NCBI GenBank assembly: GCA_009693015.1
Contig: SHYB01000015.1
Span: forward strand, 1-46,644
Direction of reading: 5' to 3'
Source of the DNA: Dehalococcoidia bacterium
GTDB lineage: Bacteria; Chloroflexota; Dehalococcoidia; SHYB01
Length of the DNA stretch: 46,644 bases
Shown: piece by piece, positions 8,012 to 15,270 of the stretch
Layout: each line of letters starts with the position of its first letter
Position numbering within the stretch: position 1 is the stretch's first letter
The notes under the pieces: model-generated
Told to the model about the DNA's origin: nothing
The model's input: only the letters and a program-made list of their open reading frames with translations
Database searches by the model: none
Position numbers and translations under genes: made by a program

Positions 8012-8472
8012 CCACACGGGGCGGGTACTTGGAGGCAGAGGACGCGATTGTCAACCACTACGTCTATTCGCATGGGGGACTTTCGCCGTTCTTCCGCGCG
8101 CTGAAGGAGCGGGGGCAGCTGACAGGCACGCGGTGCGCGGAGTGCGACACGGTGTGGTGCCCGCCGCGGACGCACTGCTCGCGCTGCTATGGGGAGACGC
8201 AGTGGACCGACCTTTCGCATGAGGGGACGGTGCGTGCGGCGACCTATTGCTATTACGTGCCGTCGAACTACAAGCTCCACGAGTACCAGGAGATGCCGTA
8301 TGTGCTGGCGCTGGTGCAGCCGGACGGGGCAAGCACTTGCCTGTACAACATTGTGCATGTGCCGAAGGTGGTGGTGGGCGCCGTGCCTGCGGGCATGCGG
8401 GTGCGCGCGGTGTTCCGCGAGCGCCGCGAGGGTCGTCTCACCGATTTCTATTATGTGCCGTTAGAGAGTTAG
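8008..8472 (+). CDS. DUF35 Zn-ribbon/OB-fold protein, partner of the thiolase-like protein
   Basis: A 154-residue protein with the standard DUF35 layout: an N-terminal helix (LSPFFRALKERGQLTG), a rubredoxin-like zinc ribbon with Cys pairs CAEC and CSRC about residues 44-65, then an OB fold (HEGTVRAATYCYYVP, PYVLALVQPDG, VPAGMRVRAVF). DUF35 proteins bind thiolase-superfamily partners, channel acyl-CoA, and are required by HMG-CoA synthase/thiolase complexes and by Ltp2-type aldolases. Its start overlaps the stop of the thiolase-like gene (ATGA), consistent with translational coupling and a 1:1 complex. Confidence 0.9.
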   Translation: MTTRGGYLEAEDAIVNHYVYSHGGLSPFFRALKERGQLTGTRCAECDTVWCPPRTHCSRCYGETQWTDLSHEGTVRAATYCYYVPSNYKLHEYQEMPYVLALVQPDGASTCLYNIVHVPKVVVGAVPAGMRVRAVFRERREGRLTDFYYVPLES

Positions 8473-8494
8473 TTAGATGGAGGAGGCAGCGGCG

Positions 8495-9250
8495 ATGCGG
8501 TTCAAGAACAAGGTTGCGCTGATAACGGGCGGGGCAAAGGGGATGGGGGTGGGAGTGGCGCGGGTGTTCCTGCGCGAGGGCGCGGCGGTGGCGATCGCGG
8601 ATATTGACGCTGCGGCGGGCAAGGCCACGGCGGCGGCGCTGCGTGCGGAGACGGGCGGGCGCGTGCTCTTTCTGCGCTGCGACCTGGCGCGGCCGGCGGA
8701 CGCGGTGGCGATTGTGGAGAAGACGATCGCGCGGTTCGGCACGGTGGACGTGCTGGTGAATAACGCGGCGACGATCAGCCTGCACGACTTCGACACGTTC
8801 CCTGAAGCGGACTACGATCGCATCCTGGCGGTGAACCTGAAGGCGCCGTGGCTTTCCAGCCAGGCATGCGCGCGGCACTGGATCGCGCAGAAGAAGCCGG
8901 GGGCGATCGTGAACGTGACGACGGTGGGGGCGGAACGCGCCCGCACGCAGAACACGCCGTACCATGCCTCCAAAGGCGGGTTGCAATCGCTGACGCAGGC
9001 GATGGCGGTGGACCTGGCGCGGCATGGCATCCGGGTGAACGCCATTGGGCCGGGCGGCGGGCCGAGCGCGATGATCGTGCCTGCGGCGCCGCGCGTCACG
9101 AAGGACATGCTGGCGAAGATTCCGCTGGGGCGTTTCGCCACCGGCGAAGAGATGGGAACGGCAATCGCGTTTCTCGCCTCAGACGAGGCGAGCTTTGTCA
9201 CGGGGCAGCACTTTTATGTGGATGGCGGGCGCACGACGGTGCTGCATTAG
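8495..9250 (+). CDS. SDR family oxidoreductase
   Basis: A 251-residue FabG-like short-chain dehydrogenase. The cofactor motif TGGAKGMGVG is near residue 11, NNAAT replaces NNAG, YHASK supplies Tyr and Lys, and the C-terminus is FVTGQHFYVDGG. The position 13 residues before Tyr, usually Ser, is Thr (NVTTVGAE), a conservative change that may still support catalysis. The ATG at 8495 is chosen because GGAGGAGG (8479-8486) lies eight bases upstream; the earlier ATG at 8477 would overlap it. It probably oxidises or reduces a hydroxy/keto intermediate handled by the thiolase-like/DUF35 complex, but the substrate is unknown. Confidence 0.9.
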   Translation: MRFKNKVALITGGAKGMGVGVARVFLREGAAVAIADIDAAAGKATAAALRAETGGRVLFLRCDLARPADAVAIVEKTIARFGTVDVLVNNAATISLHDFDTFPEADYDRILAVNLKAPWLSSQACARHWIAQKKPGAIVNVTTVGAERARTQNTPYHASKGGLQSLTQAMAVDLARHGIRVNAIGPGGGPSAMIVPAAPRVTKDMLAKIPLGRFATGEEMGTAIAFLASDEASFVTGQHFYVDGGRTTVLH

Positions 9251-9314
9251 GCGGGAGCACCAGGACGGTTTGCGGCAACACAGCAGACGGCGCGAGGCGT
9301 GAGGGGAGGGAGAA

Positions 9315-10058
9315 ATGTCGCTAGCGGGGAAGACGGCGCTGATTACGGGAGCGGGGCAGAACCTGGGCAAGGCGATGGCGCTGGAGATGGCGCGCCAGGG
9401 CGCGAACATTGTGGTGAATACGCGGAGCAACGTGGCGCAGGCGGAGGCGGTGCAGCGCGAGATCGAGGCGTTGGGGGCGCGGGCGATGGTGGCGCTGGCG
9501 GACGTGGGCGATGAGGCGCAGGTGCAGCGGATGGCGCGCAACGCGACGCAGGTCTTCGGCGGGGTGGATATTCTGGTGTGCAGCGCGGCGAACCGCGGGG
9601 GGCATGACAAGGAGTATACGGACAGTACCATTGAGGAGTGGCGCGCGGTCCACCGGGTGATCCTGGAGGGGGCGTTTTTCCTCACCCGCGCCGTGCTGCC
9701 GCATATGACGTCGAAGCAGTGGGGCCGGATATTATTTCTCTCCGGCTACGGGCCGTTCAACCACAAGGCGGCGGCGCTGTCCACGGCGAAGTTCGGGCTC
9801 AACGGGCTGTGCGAGGCGCTGGCGCGGGGTTACGGAGCCCATGGCGTGCTGGTGAATGTGCTATCGCCGGGGGTGATGGAGACGGTGCGGGATCCGAGTC
9901 GCCAGTTGCGCCCCGATCGTACGTCGCAGATCCCGGTGGGGCACCTGGGGTCGCCGCAGGATTTCGCCAAGTTCGCCGCGTTCCTGTGCTCGCCGGAGAA
10001 CAGCTTTGTGACGGGGGAGACGATCATGGTGAACGGCGGGCAGGTGATGCCGGCGTAG
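9315..10058 (+). CDS. SDR-fold protein lacking the catalytic tyrosine
   Basis: A 247-residue member of the short-chain dehydrogenase family. The nucleotide-binding motif TGAGQNLGKAM is near residue 11 and the C-terminus is FVTGETIMVNGG, so fold and cofactor site look normal. In the active-site segment the usual Y-x-x-x-K reads LSTAK (codons ctg tcc acg gcg aag), so Tyr is replaced by Leu while Lys is kept. The protein may be inactive as a dehydrogenase, use another acid/base, or serve as partner of the active SDR just upstream. GGGAGGGAGAA directly before the ATG is a strong ribosome site. Confidence 0.88.
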   Translation: MSLAGKTALITGAGQNLGKAMALEMARQGANIVVNTRSNVAQAEAVQREIEALGARAMVALADVGDEAQVQRMARNATQVFGGVDILVCSAANRGGHDKEYTDSTIEEWRAVHRVILEGAFFLTRAVLPHMTSKQWGRILFLSGYGPFNHKAAALSTAKFGLNGLCEALARGYGAHGVLVNVLSPGVMETVRDPSRQLRPDRTSQIPVGHLGSPQDFAKFAAFLCSPENSFVTGETIMVNGGQVMPA

Positions 10059-10112
10059 GTGGGGCGGGCGGCACGGCTGCCGTATAATGAGCGCCGCGTT
10101 AGGGAGGAAGAG

Positions 10113-10874
10113 ATGCCGCTGGTGCGCTATGAGCCGCAGGAGCCGGACGGTCGCGTGGTGCTGATCACCATGGACCGGCCGGAGAAGCTCAACGCCATGA
10201 GCCTGGAGATGATCGAGGAGATGGCGGCGGCGTGGGCGCGGCTGGAGCAGGACGCCGCGGCGCGGGCGGCGGTGCTGACGGGCGCGGGCCGGGCATTCTG
10301 CGCGGGCCTGGATATGAAGGACATCGCCGAGGGGAAGCTGGCGGCGAGCGTGTTGCAGACGGTGACGGCGAATCGCTTTTCACCGCGCAGCCAGAGCAAG
10401 CCGGTGGTGGGGGCGATCAACGGCGCGGCGCTGGGCGCGGGGCTGGATTTTGTGGCGATGGACTGCGATCTGCTGTTGGCGGCGGAGGAGGCGACGTTCG
10501 GCATGCCGGAGGTGATGGCGGGGATGGCGTCGCTGGGGTCGCCGTTCGCTTGGGCGGGCGTGCCGCGCGCGCTGGCGATGGAGCTGTTTCTCACGGGCGA
10601 TCCGATCACGGCGCGGCGGGCGTTCGAGGGCGGGTTGGTGAATCGCGTGCTGCCGGCGGCGCGGGTGCTGCCGGAGGCGCTGGCGCTGGCGCGGCGGATT
10701 GCGGAGCATGCGCCGAACGCGGTGCGCCAATCGCGCAAGAACCTGCTGGAGGCGACGCAGGCAGCGGAGACGCCGCGGGTGGCGGAGACGTCTGCGCCGC
10801 ATCGCGAGGATATGCGGGAGTCCACGGCGCGGGGCATCGAGTTTTTCGTGAAGAAGCAGCGGCCGCAGTGGTGA
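10113..10874 (+). CDS. Enoyl-CoA hydratase/isomerase family protein (crotonase)
   Basis: A 253-residue crotonase. Oxyanion-hole elements are visible as FCAGLDMKDI (about residue 65) and GAALGAGLDF (about residue 108). Both glutamates used by hydratases have counterparts, one in FGMPEVMAG and one in ALAMELFLTG. It likely hydrates or isomerises an unsaturated acyl-CoA in the same pathway as the surrounding SDRs. GGGAGGAAG before ATG 10113 decides the start. TATAAT at 10083-10088 could be a -10 box, although no -35 is apparent. Confidence 0.9.
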   Translation: MPLVRYEPQEPDGRVVLITMDRPEKLNAMSLEMIEEMAAAWARLEQDAAARAAVLTGAGRAFCAGLDMKDIAEGKLAASVLQTVTANRFSPRSQSKPVVGAINGAALGAGLDFVAMDCDLLLAAEEATFGMPEVMAGMASLGSPFAWAGVPRALAMELFLTGDPITARRAFEGGLVNRVLPAARVLPEALALARRIAEHAPNAVRQSRKNLLEATQAAETPRVAETSAPHREDMRESTARGIEFFVKKQRPQW

Positions 10875-10964
10875 GATTGCCGCGGCATTGTCACGCAGCC
10901 ATGAGATGACGCAGCAAGACGCAGCTTTTCGATTCCAACGCAACATTCGCTCGCAGAGGTAGCC

Positions 10965-11789
10965 ATGGGCACGATCAGTACGCACCTGCACGCCAGCACC
11001 AAGGAGTTTTGCGAGGGCATCGGCAAGTCATTGCACAAGATGGCGGGAGGGTTGCGCGCCGAATCGAACTACCTGAACCCGCTGGTGATCGGCGATGTGA
11101 TCAAGGACATGGATGCGTTCGGCATCGAGAAGTCGGTGCTGCTGCCGCTGGATATGCGTACCACGGGCGACGGCTTTGTGCCCAACGATCACATTGCCGA
11201 CCTGGTGCGGCAGCATCCCACGCGACTCATCGGCTTTGCCTGCGTGGACCCACACATGGGCGACGCGGCGATCCTGGAGCTGGAGCGCGCGGTGCAGACG
11301 CTGGGTCTGCGCGGCCTGGGGGAGATGGACGGCACGAAGCAGGACTTCATCCCGTCAGACGCCAGGTATTTCCCGCTGTACGACCGGTGCGTAGAACTCG
11401 ATATACCTATCGTGTTCCACACGGGGAACTCGCCGGGCTACCCCATTGACCAGGCGAACCCGACGTACATTGACCGCATCGCGGCGAACTTTCCCACGCT
11501 GCGCATCTGCCTGGCGCACATGGGCTGGCCGTGGGCCGACGTGGCGGCGGCGATCGCGTGGAACAAGCCGAACGTGTACCTGGATATCAATGCGCTGCGG
11601 TTGAAGTATCTCCCGGCGACGGTGGTGTTGATGATGAACAGCGTGATCCAGGACAAGCTGCTGTTCGCCCACGACTACCCGGTGTTTCCCACGGCGAAGT
11701 TCATGAAGGAGTTCGAGGAGTTTCCGCTGAAGCCGGAGATCAAGAAAAAGATGCGGGAGGAGAACCCTCGCAGATTTTTGGGGATTTAG
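10965..11789 (+). CDS. Amidohydrolase family protein (amidohydrolase 2 / decarboxylase-like)
   Basis: A 274-residue TIM-barrel protein of the amidohydrolase-2 group, which includes metal-dependent hydrolases and non-oxidative decarboxylases such as gamma-resorcylate and ACMS decarboxylase. Visible elements are the N-terminal THLHAS, GFACVDPH, GLGEMDGTKQDF, the metal-ligand region IPIVFHTGNSPGYP, the next His in CLAHMGWPWAD, and the terminal Asp in LLFAHDYPVFP. The N-terminal HxH is replaced by HLH, consistent with metal binding. AGAGGT precedes the ATG. It closes the plus-strand catabolic run and meets the TlpA-like gene tail to tail with a few bases of overlap. Confidence 0.88.
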   Translation: MGTISTHLHASTKEFCEGIGKSLHKMAGGLRAESNYLNPLVIGDVIKDMDAFGIEKSVLLPLDMRTTGDGFVPNDHIADLVRQHPTRLIGFACVDPHMGDAAILELERAVQTLGLRGLGEMDGTKQDFIPSDARYFPLYDRCVELDIPIVFHTGNSPGYPIDQANPTYIDRIAANFPTLRICLAHMGWPWADVAAAIAWNKPNVYLDINALRLKYLPATVVLMMNSVIQDKLLFAHDYPVFPTAKFMKEFEEFPLKPEIKKKMREENPRRFLGI

Positions 11790-12371
11790 GGGAGGAGGCG
11801 GGCGGGGGGGCGGAGCAAGGATGGAGTCAAGCACGGCGGAGAGGCGGGCGAGGTCCAGGGGGCCGACGAACTTGCGCAGGATGCGGCCATCGGCGCTGAT
11901 GAAGTATTTCTCAGGGATGCCGGTGAAACCGTAGGCGACGGCAATCTGCCCTGTGGGGTCCGGCCCGTTGGGGTAGGTGAGGCCGAACTCCTTGATGAAG
12001 TCGCGGGCGCTGGCGGGGTCGTCGCGGACGTTGATGCCGACGAAGACGACGTTGCGGTCGCGGTATTTCTCCCAGGCCTGCTGCAACTGGGGGGCTTCCA
12101 CGCGGCAGGGGACGCACCAGGAAGCCCAGAAGTCCACGACGACGACTTTTCCGCGCAACGAGTCGAGCGACAGCGTGCCGCCGTCGAAGAGTTCCAGGGT
12201 GAAGTTGGCAGGCGCGGTGGAGACGACCTTGGCTTCGCCGGATTCGCTGAAGACGGTGAAGCCGGTGGGGCCGCCGGCGCCATCGCGAGTCAGGCCCCAG
12301 ACGAGAAGGGCGAAGAGGGCCGCCAGGGGCAGGACGCCGATGGTGATGAGGAGCCAGGGTGGGACGCGCAT
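11786..12371 (-). CDS. TlpA/ResA-like thiol-disulfide oxidoreductase, probable frameshift near the C-terminus
   Basis: A membrane-anchored periplasmic thioredoxin. It has one N-terminal membrane helix (about residues 5-27), then a TlpA domain with WASWCVPCR as redox motif, VFVGINVRDD, and GIPEKYFISADGRI with the cis-Pro. It would reduce or oxidise substrate cysteines, for instance apocytochrome c, with electrons from the adjacent CcdA. The frame as written does not stop after the domain but runs antisense through the amidohydrolase gene to 11355. A TAA at 11786 in the neighbouring frame would be reached if the G7 run at 11804-11810 were one base shorter, so I end it there. Confidence 0.82.
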
Positions 12372-12382
12372 GGGATAACAGC

Positions 12383-13264
12383 CTAGTGGAAAATGTCGCC
12401 GAGGACGACCCAGTAGATGATGAGGTAGGCGCCAGCCCCGGCGAGGAAAACGGCGCTGAGGCGGTGGACGTGTGGGGCCATGCCGCGCAGGACGTGGCCT
12501 ACGGCGCCGCGAAAGGCGACGGCGCTGAGGCTGACGGTTGTGATGACGGCGCCCATGCCCAGGCCGAAGCTGGTGAATTGCCCCAGCGAGGGCCAGAAGC
12601 CCTGGCTGGCGAGGGAGGTAGAGACGACGACGAGGAAAATGGGCAATGTGCAGGAGAGGGATGCCGCGCCGTAGGCGACGCCGTAGAGGAGGGCATTTCC
12701 CAGGCCTCGACCTTTTGGCGGGGCGATGCGGCTGGCCCAGGCGAGGCCAAGTGAGCGTCCGGTGAGGAGCAGCCAGCCTCCGAGGGCGGCCATGAGGATG
12801 CCCACGGAAAGCCCCAGCCAGGGGAAGAGGCGAATGATGGCCGTGCTGCCTGCGGCGAAGACCGCGCCGATGGCGGCGAAGAGGGCGACGAAGCCGAGGG
12901 TGACGAGCAGTCCGAAGAGGATGCCTCGGCCAAGATCGGCGAAGGTTACGTCGGCGGGATGATCGCCGGGGGCCGTGCCGAGATAGTAGCCCAGGACGGC
13001 GGGGAGCATGAGGAAGCCGCAAGGGTTGACGCTGGCGACCATGCCCGCGCCGAAGGCGTAGCCGAAGGGAAGCAGGCCGGCGAAGGTGGAGACGTAGTGC
13101 TCCGGCCCGGTGGCCTTGCCGATGGTGCTGCGTATGCCGAGGGCGAAGACGGCGGCCATGAAGCCGAGCATGAAGACGGCGAGGAGGAGGAAGGCGAGGA
13201 CGGGTTTTCCGCCTTGTTTGACAGATGGGCTTGGATCGCGGCCGCCGGTGGCCATGGCGCGCAC
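12383..13264 (-). CDS. ccdA: CcdA/DsbD-type transmembrane thiol electron carrier
   Basis: A 293-residue polytopic membrane protein of the DsbD/CcdA family, which passes electrons from cytoplasmic thioredoxin to periplasmic thioredoxin-like proteins. There are about seven hydrophobic helices. The two redox cysteines sit in the family motifs SVNPCGFLMLP (about residue 80) and ASLSCTLPIF (about residue 200). A roughly 60-residue N-terminal part with an extra hydrophobic segment precedes the core. It lies between a BNR propeller gene and the TlpA-like gene on one strand, with 4- and 11-nt gaps, so it most likely feeds that thioredoxin. GTG 13264 is taken; ATG 13255 is equally possible. Confidence 0.9.
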   Translation of the reverse strand: MRAMATGGRDPSPSVKQGGKPVLAFLLLAVFMLGFMAAVFALGIRSTIGKATGPEHYVSTFAGLLPFGYAFGAGMVASVNPCGFLMLPAVLGYYLGTAPGDHPADVTFADLGRGILFGLLVTLGFVALFAAIGAVFAAGSTAIIRLFPWLGLSVGILMAALGGWLLLTGRSLGLAWASRIAPPKGRGLGNALLYGVAYGAASLSCTLPIFLVVVSTSLASQGFWPSLGQFTSFGLGMGAVITTVSLSAVAFRGAVGHVLRGMAPHVHRLSAVFLAGAGAYLIIYWVVLGDIFH

Positions 13265-13268
13265 GGCC

Positions 13269-14255
13269 CTATGGCGCCGGCGCGGTGTTCAGGGGCTGCC
13301 ACAGGCTGCCCTGGTTGCGGCTGACGTAGAGCACCCCGGAGGCGTCGGTGACGTAGATGTCCGCGGATGCGGGGTCGCGGGCGAGGGCGGCGACCTCCAC
13401 GGTGGTGATGCCTTCGCTGGAAGCCTTCCATGTAAGGCCGTCGTCGTCGCTCTTGTAGATGGTGCGGACGGTGCCCGCGGCGACGGCGTAGACGCGGGAC
13501 GGGGCATCGGCGACGGTGAGGATGCCGGCGACGGCGCGGGCGAAGGCAGCATCGCCAATGGGGGTGAAGGTCTTGCCGCCGTCTGTGCTGCGCACGAGGG
13601 CGCGGCGGGTGTGGAAGGCGTAGACGGTCTGCGGAGTGCCCGCCTTGACGGCGAGCGTGGTGAGATCGGCGTCAGCGATGGCTTGGGCCTGTGACCAGCT
13701 GGCGCCGCCATCAGTGGAGCGATAGAGGCCATTGCCCTTCACGTAGGCGTAGAGCTGCTGGAGCGAGGCGGGATCGGCGGCGAGGGCGCCGATTTCGCCG
13801 GGGGGAAGATTCGTGGTCAACGCACGCCACGATGCGCCGGAATCGTCGCTGCGGTGGAGGGCGCCGGCGGCCACGGCGAGGTAGGTCTGCGGCGAAGCGG
13901 AGTCGCGGATGAGGGCGGTGACGGGCTGGCCCTTGAAGGCGATGGCGCGCCACTTTGAGCCGCCGTCTGTAGTCTGGAGGAGGCCTTTGCCGTCGGCGGC
14001 GAGGAAGGTCTTGGATGCGCCGTTGACGGCGTGGATGGCGTAGACCTGGGCGAAGGGCGGCTCGGGCGGGCTGGTTCTGGTGAGTGCGCGGGTGGTGAAG
14101 ATGGTGGCGGCGATGGCGAGGACGCCGAGGATCATCAAGCCGACAATGACATCGGTGGAGACGCGGTCCCAGAAGCCGGCCTTGGGGGACAGGCGCTTCT
14201 GCTCATCTTTGGCTGCCAGCCGCTCGCCGCGGCGCCGGTCTAGTCTGTTGGGCAA
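13269..14255 (-). CDS. Membrane-anchored BNR/Asp-box beta-propeller protein
   Basis: A 328-residue protein with a cytoplasmic basic N-terminus, one membrane helix (about residues 36-55) and an extracytoplasmic propeller. Five or six Asp-box repeats of the form S-x-D-x-G-x-x-W/F are seen: TTDGGSKW, SDDSGASW, STDGGASW, STDGGKTF, SDDDGLTW, then a degenerate SRNQGSLW. Such folds resemble Ycf48 and sortilin-like assembly factors as well as sialidases; no sialidase catalytic set is evident. Being first in a tight run with ccdA and a TlpA-like gene suggests a role as scaffold for cytochrome or redox-protein maturation. That function is inference. Confidence 0.82.
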   Translation of the reverse strand: MPNRLDRRRGERLAAKDEQKRLSPKAGFWDRVSTDVIVGLMILGVLAIAATIFTTRALTRTSPPEPPFAQVYAIHAVNGASKTFLAADGKGLLQTTDGGSKWRAIAFKGQPVTALIRDSASPQTYLAVAAGALHRSDDSGASWRALTTNLPPGEIGALAADPASLQQLYAYVKGNGLYRSTDGGASWSQAQAIADADLTTLAVKAGTPQTVYAFHTRRALVRSTDGGKTFTPIGDAAFARAVAGILTVADAPSRVYAVAAGTVRTIYKSDDDGLTWKASSEGITTVEVAALARDPASADIYVTDASGVLYVSRNQGSLWQPLNTAPAP

Positions 14256-14332
14256 GGGATAGCCTCATCTGTTGCGGTTCCGATAGATTGTACGGCAAAT
14301 GGCGGCATGCGTCCAACAGAAGCGGGGTCGTG

Positions 14333-14362
14333 TTGACACTTGCGGAAGGCGTCCCGTAGAGT
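14333..14362 (+). promoter_or_regulatory. Sigma-70-type promoter for the crotonase gene
   Basis: TTGACA (14333-14338) and TAGAGT (14357-14362) are separated by 18 bp and lie about 36 bp before the start codon at 14398. Confidence 0.7.
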
Positions 14363-14397
14363 GGCAATCGCCACCAGTCATTGCTAGAGGAGAAAAT

Positions 14398-15195
14398 ATG
14401 TCCCAGCGCAGCGGCCTGTATGAACGATTGATCTTGGAACGCGAGGGGGCGACGGCGATCATTACGCTGAATCACCCGCCGGCCAATGCGATGGACGAGC
14501 GGCTGCTGGACGATTTCAACCATGTGCTGGACGCCTTCGAAAAGGACGCGGCGCTGCGGGCGGTGATCGTCACCGGCGGGGGGGGGCGGATGTTCTCCGC
14601 GGGGGCGGACATCACCATGCTGGCGAAGTCCACGGGGGAGGACATCGAGCGGCTGGCGAGGAAGGGGACGGAGTTGACGAACCGCATCGAGGCGTTCCCT
14701 CGCCCGTTTATCGCCGCGGTGAACGGTATGGCGCTGGGTGGTGGCGGAGAGCTGGCGCTGGCCTGCGATCTGCGCCTGTGCATCGCCAGCGCGCGGTTCG
14801 GGTTGCCGGAGATCAACCTTGGCTTGATTCCCGGCTGGGGGGGCATCACGCGGCTGGCAAAGGTGGTGGGCAAGGGCCGGGCGAGCGAGATCATTATGAC
14901 GGGGCGCATGGTGCCGGCATCGGAGGCGCTGAGCCTGGGGATCGTGACCAAGGTAACAGCGGACATACCGGAACTGATGACGGAGGCGAAGGCGCTGGCG
15001 GCGAAGCTCTCCGGCCAGGCGCCGCTGGCGCTGGCGGAGATTAAGAGCCGCATCGTGAACGGGTTAAACGAGCCGGTGGCGGAAGGTGTGCGCAACGATG
15101 TGAAGGCATTCGCGAGGAACGCGCGGCGCAAGGACGCCAGGGAAGGCATCGCGGCGTTCCTGGAGAAGCGGAAGCCGGTGTTTACTGGAGAGTAG
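14398..15195 (+). CDS. Enoyl-CoA hydratase/isomerase family protein
   Basis: A 265-residue crotonase. The oxyanion-hole segments are FSAGADITML (about residue 64) and GMALGGGGELALACDLR (about 110-126). Both hydratase glutamates have counterparts, in FGLPEINLGLIPGWGG and ASEIIMTG, so hydratase activity is likely. This is a more canonical enzyme than the crotonase at 10113. AGAGGAG seven bases before the ATG fixes the start, and a good promoter lies upstream. An MFS transporter gene follows after 7 nt and may be co-transcribed. Confidence 0.93.
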   Translation: MSQRSGLYERLILEREGATAIITLNHPPANAMDERLLDDFNHVLDAFEKDAALRAVIVTGGGGRMFSAGADITMLAKSTGEDIERLARKGTELTNRIEAFPRPFIAAVNGMALGGGGELALACDLRLCIASARFGLPEINLGLIPGWGGITRLAKVVGKGRASEIIMTGRMVPASEALSLGIVTKVTADIPELMTEAKALAAKLSGQAPLALAEIKSRIVNGLNEPVAEGVRNDVKAFARNARRKDAREGIAAFLEKRKPVFTGE

Positions 15196-15198
15196 GAC

Positions 15199-15270
15199 TG
15201 GGGTGGATAACCGGCAGGCCCACGAATTAAGCGTGGGGGAGGGTGGATGGGGGAGTGCGGGGCCGCGCCG
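15199..15270 (+). repeat. Dispersed repeat family 1, copy B
   Basis: Contains GGGGTGGATAACCGGCAGG, then CCCACGAATTAAGCG and a G-rich tail with GGTGGATGGGGGAG. It is nearly identical to the minus-strand copy at 3431-3500. It covers the supposed first 22 codons of the MFS gene, so those residues (starting MDNRQAHELS) are repeat-derived whether or not they are translated. Confidence 0.75.

Noticed and set aside
10083-10088. TATAAT as a promoter for the crotonase at 10113.
   Set aside because: No -35 and no TGn extension, and the gene lies within a co-directional run; kept only as a remark in the gene entry.
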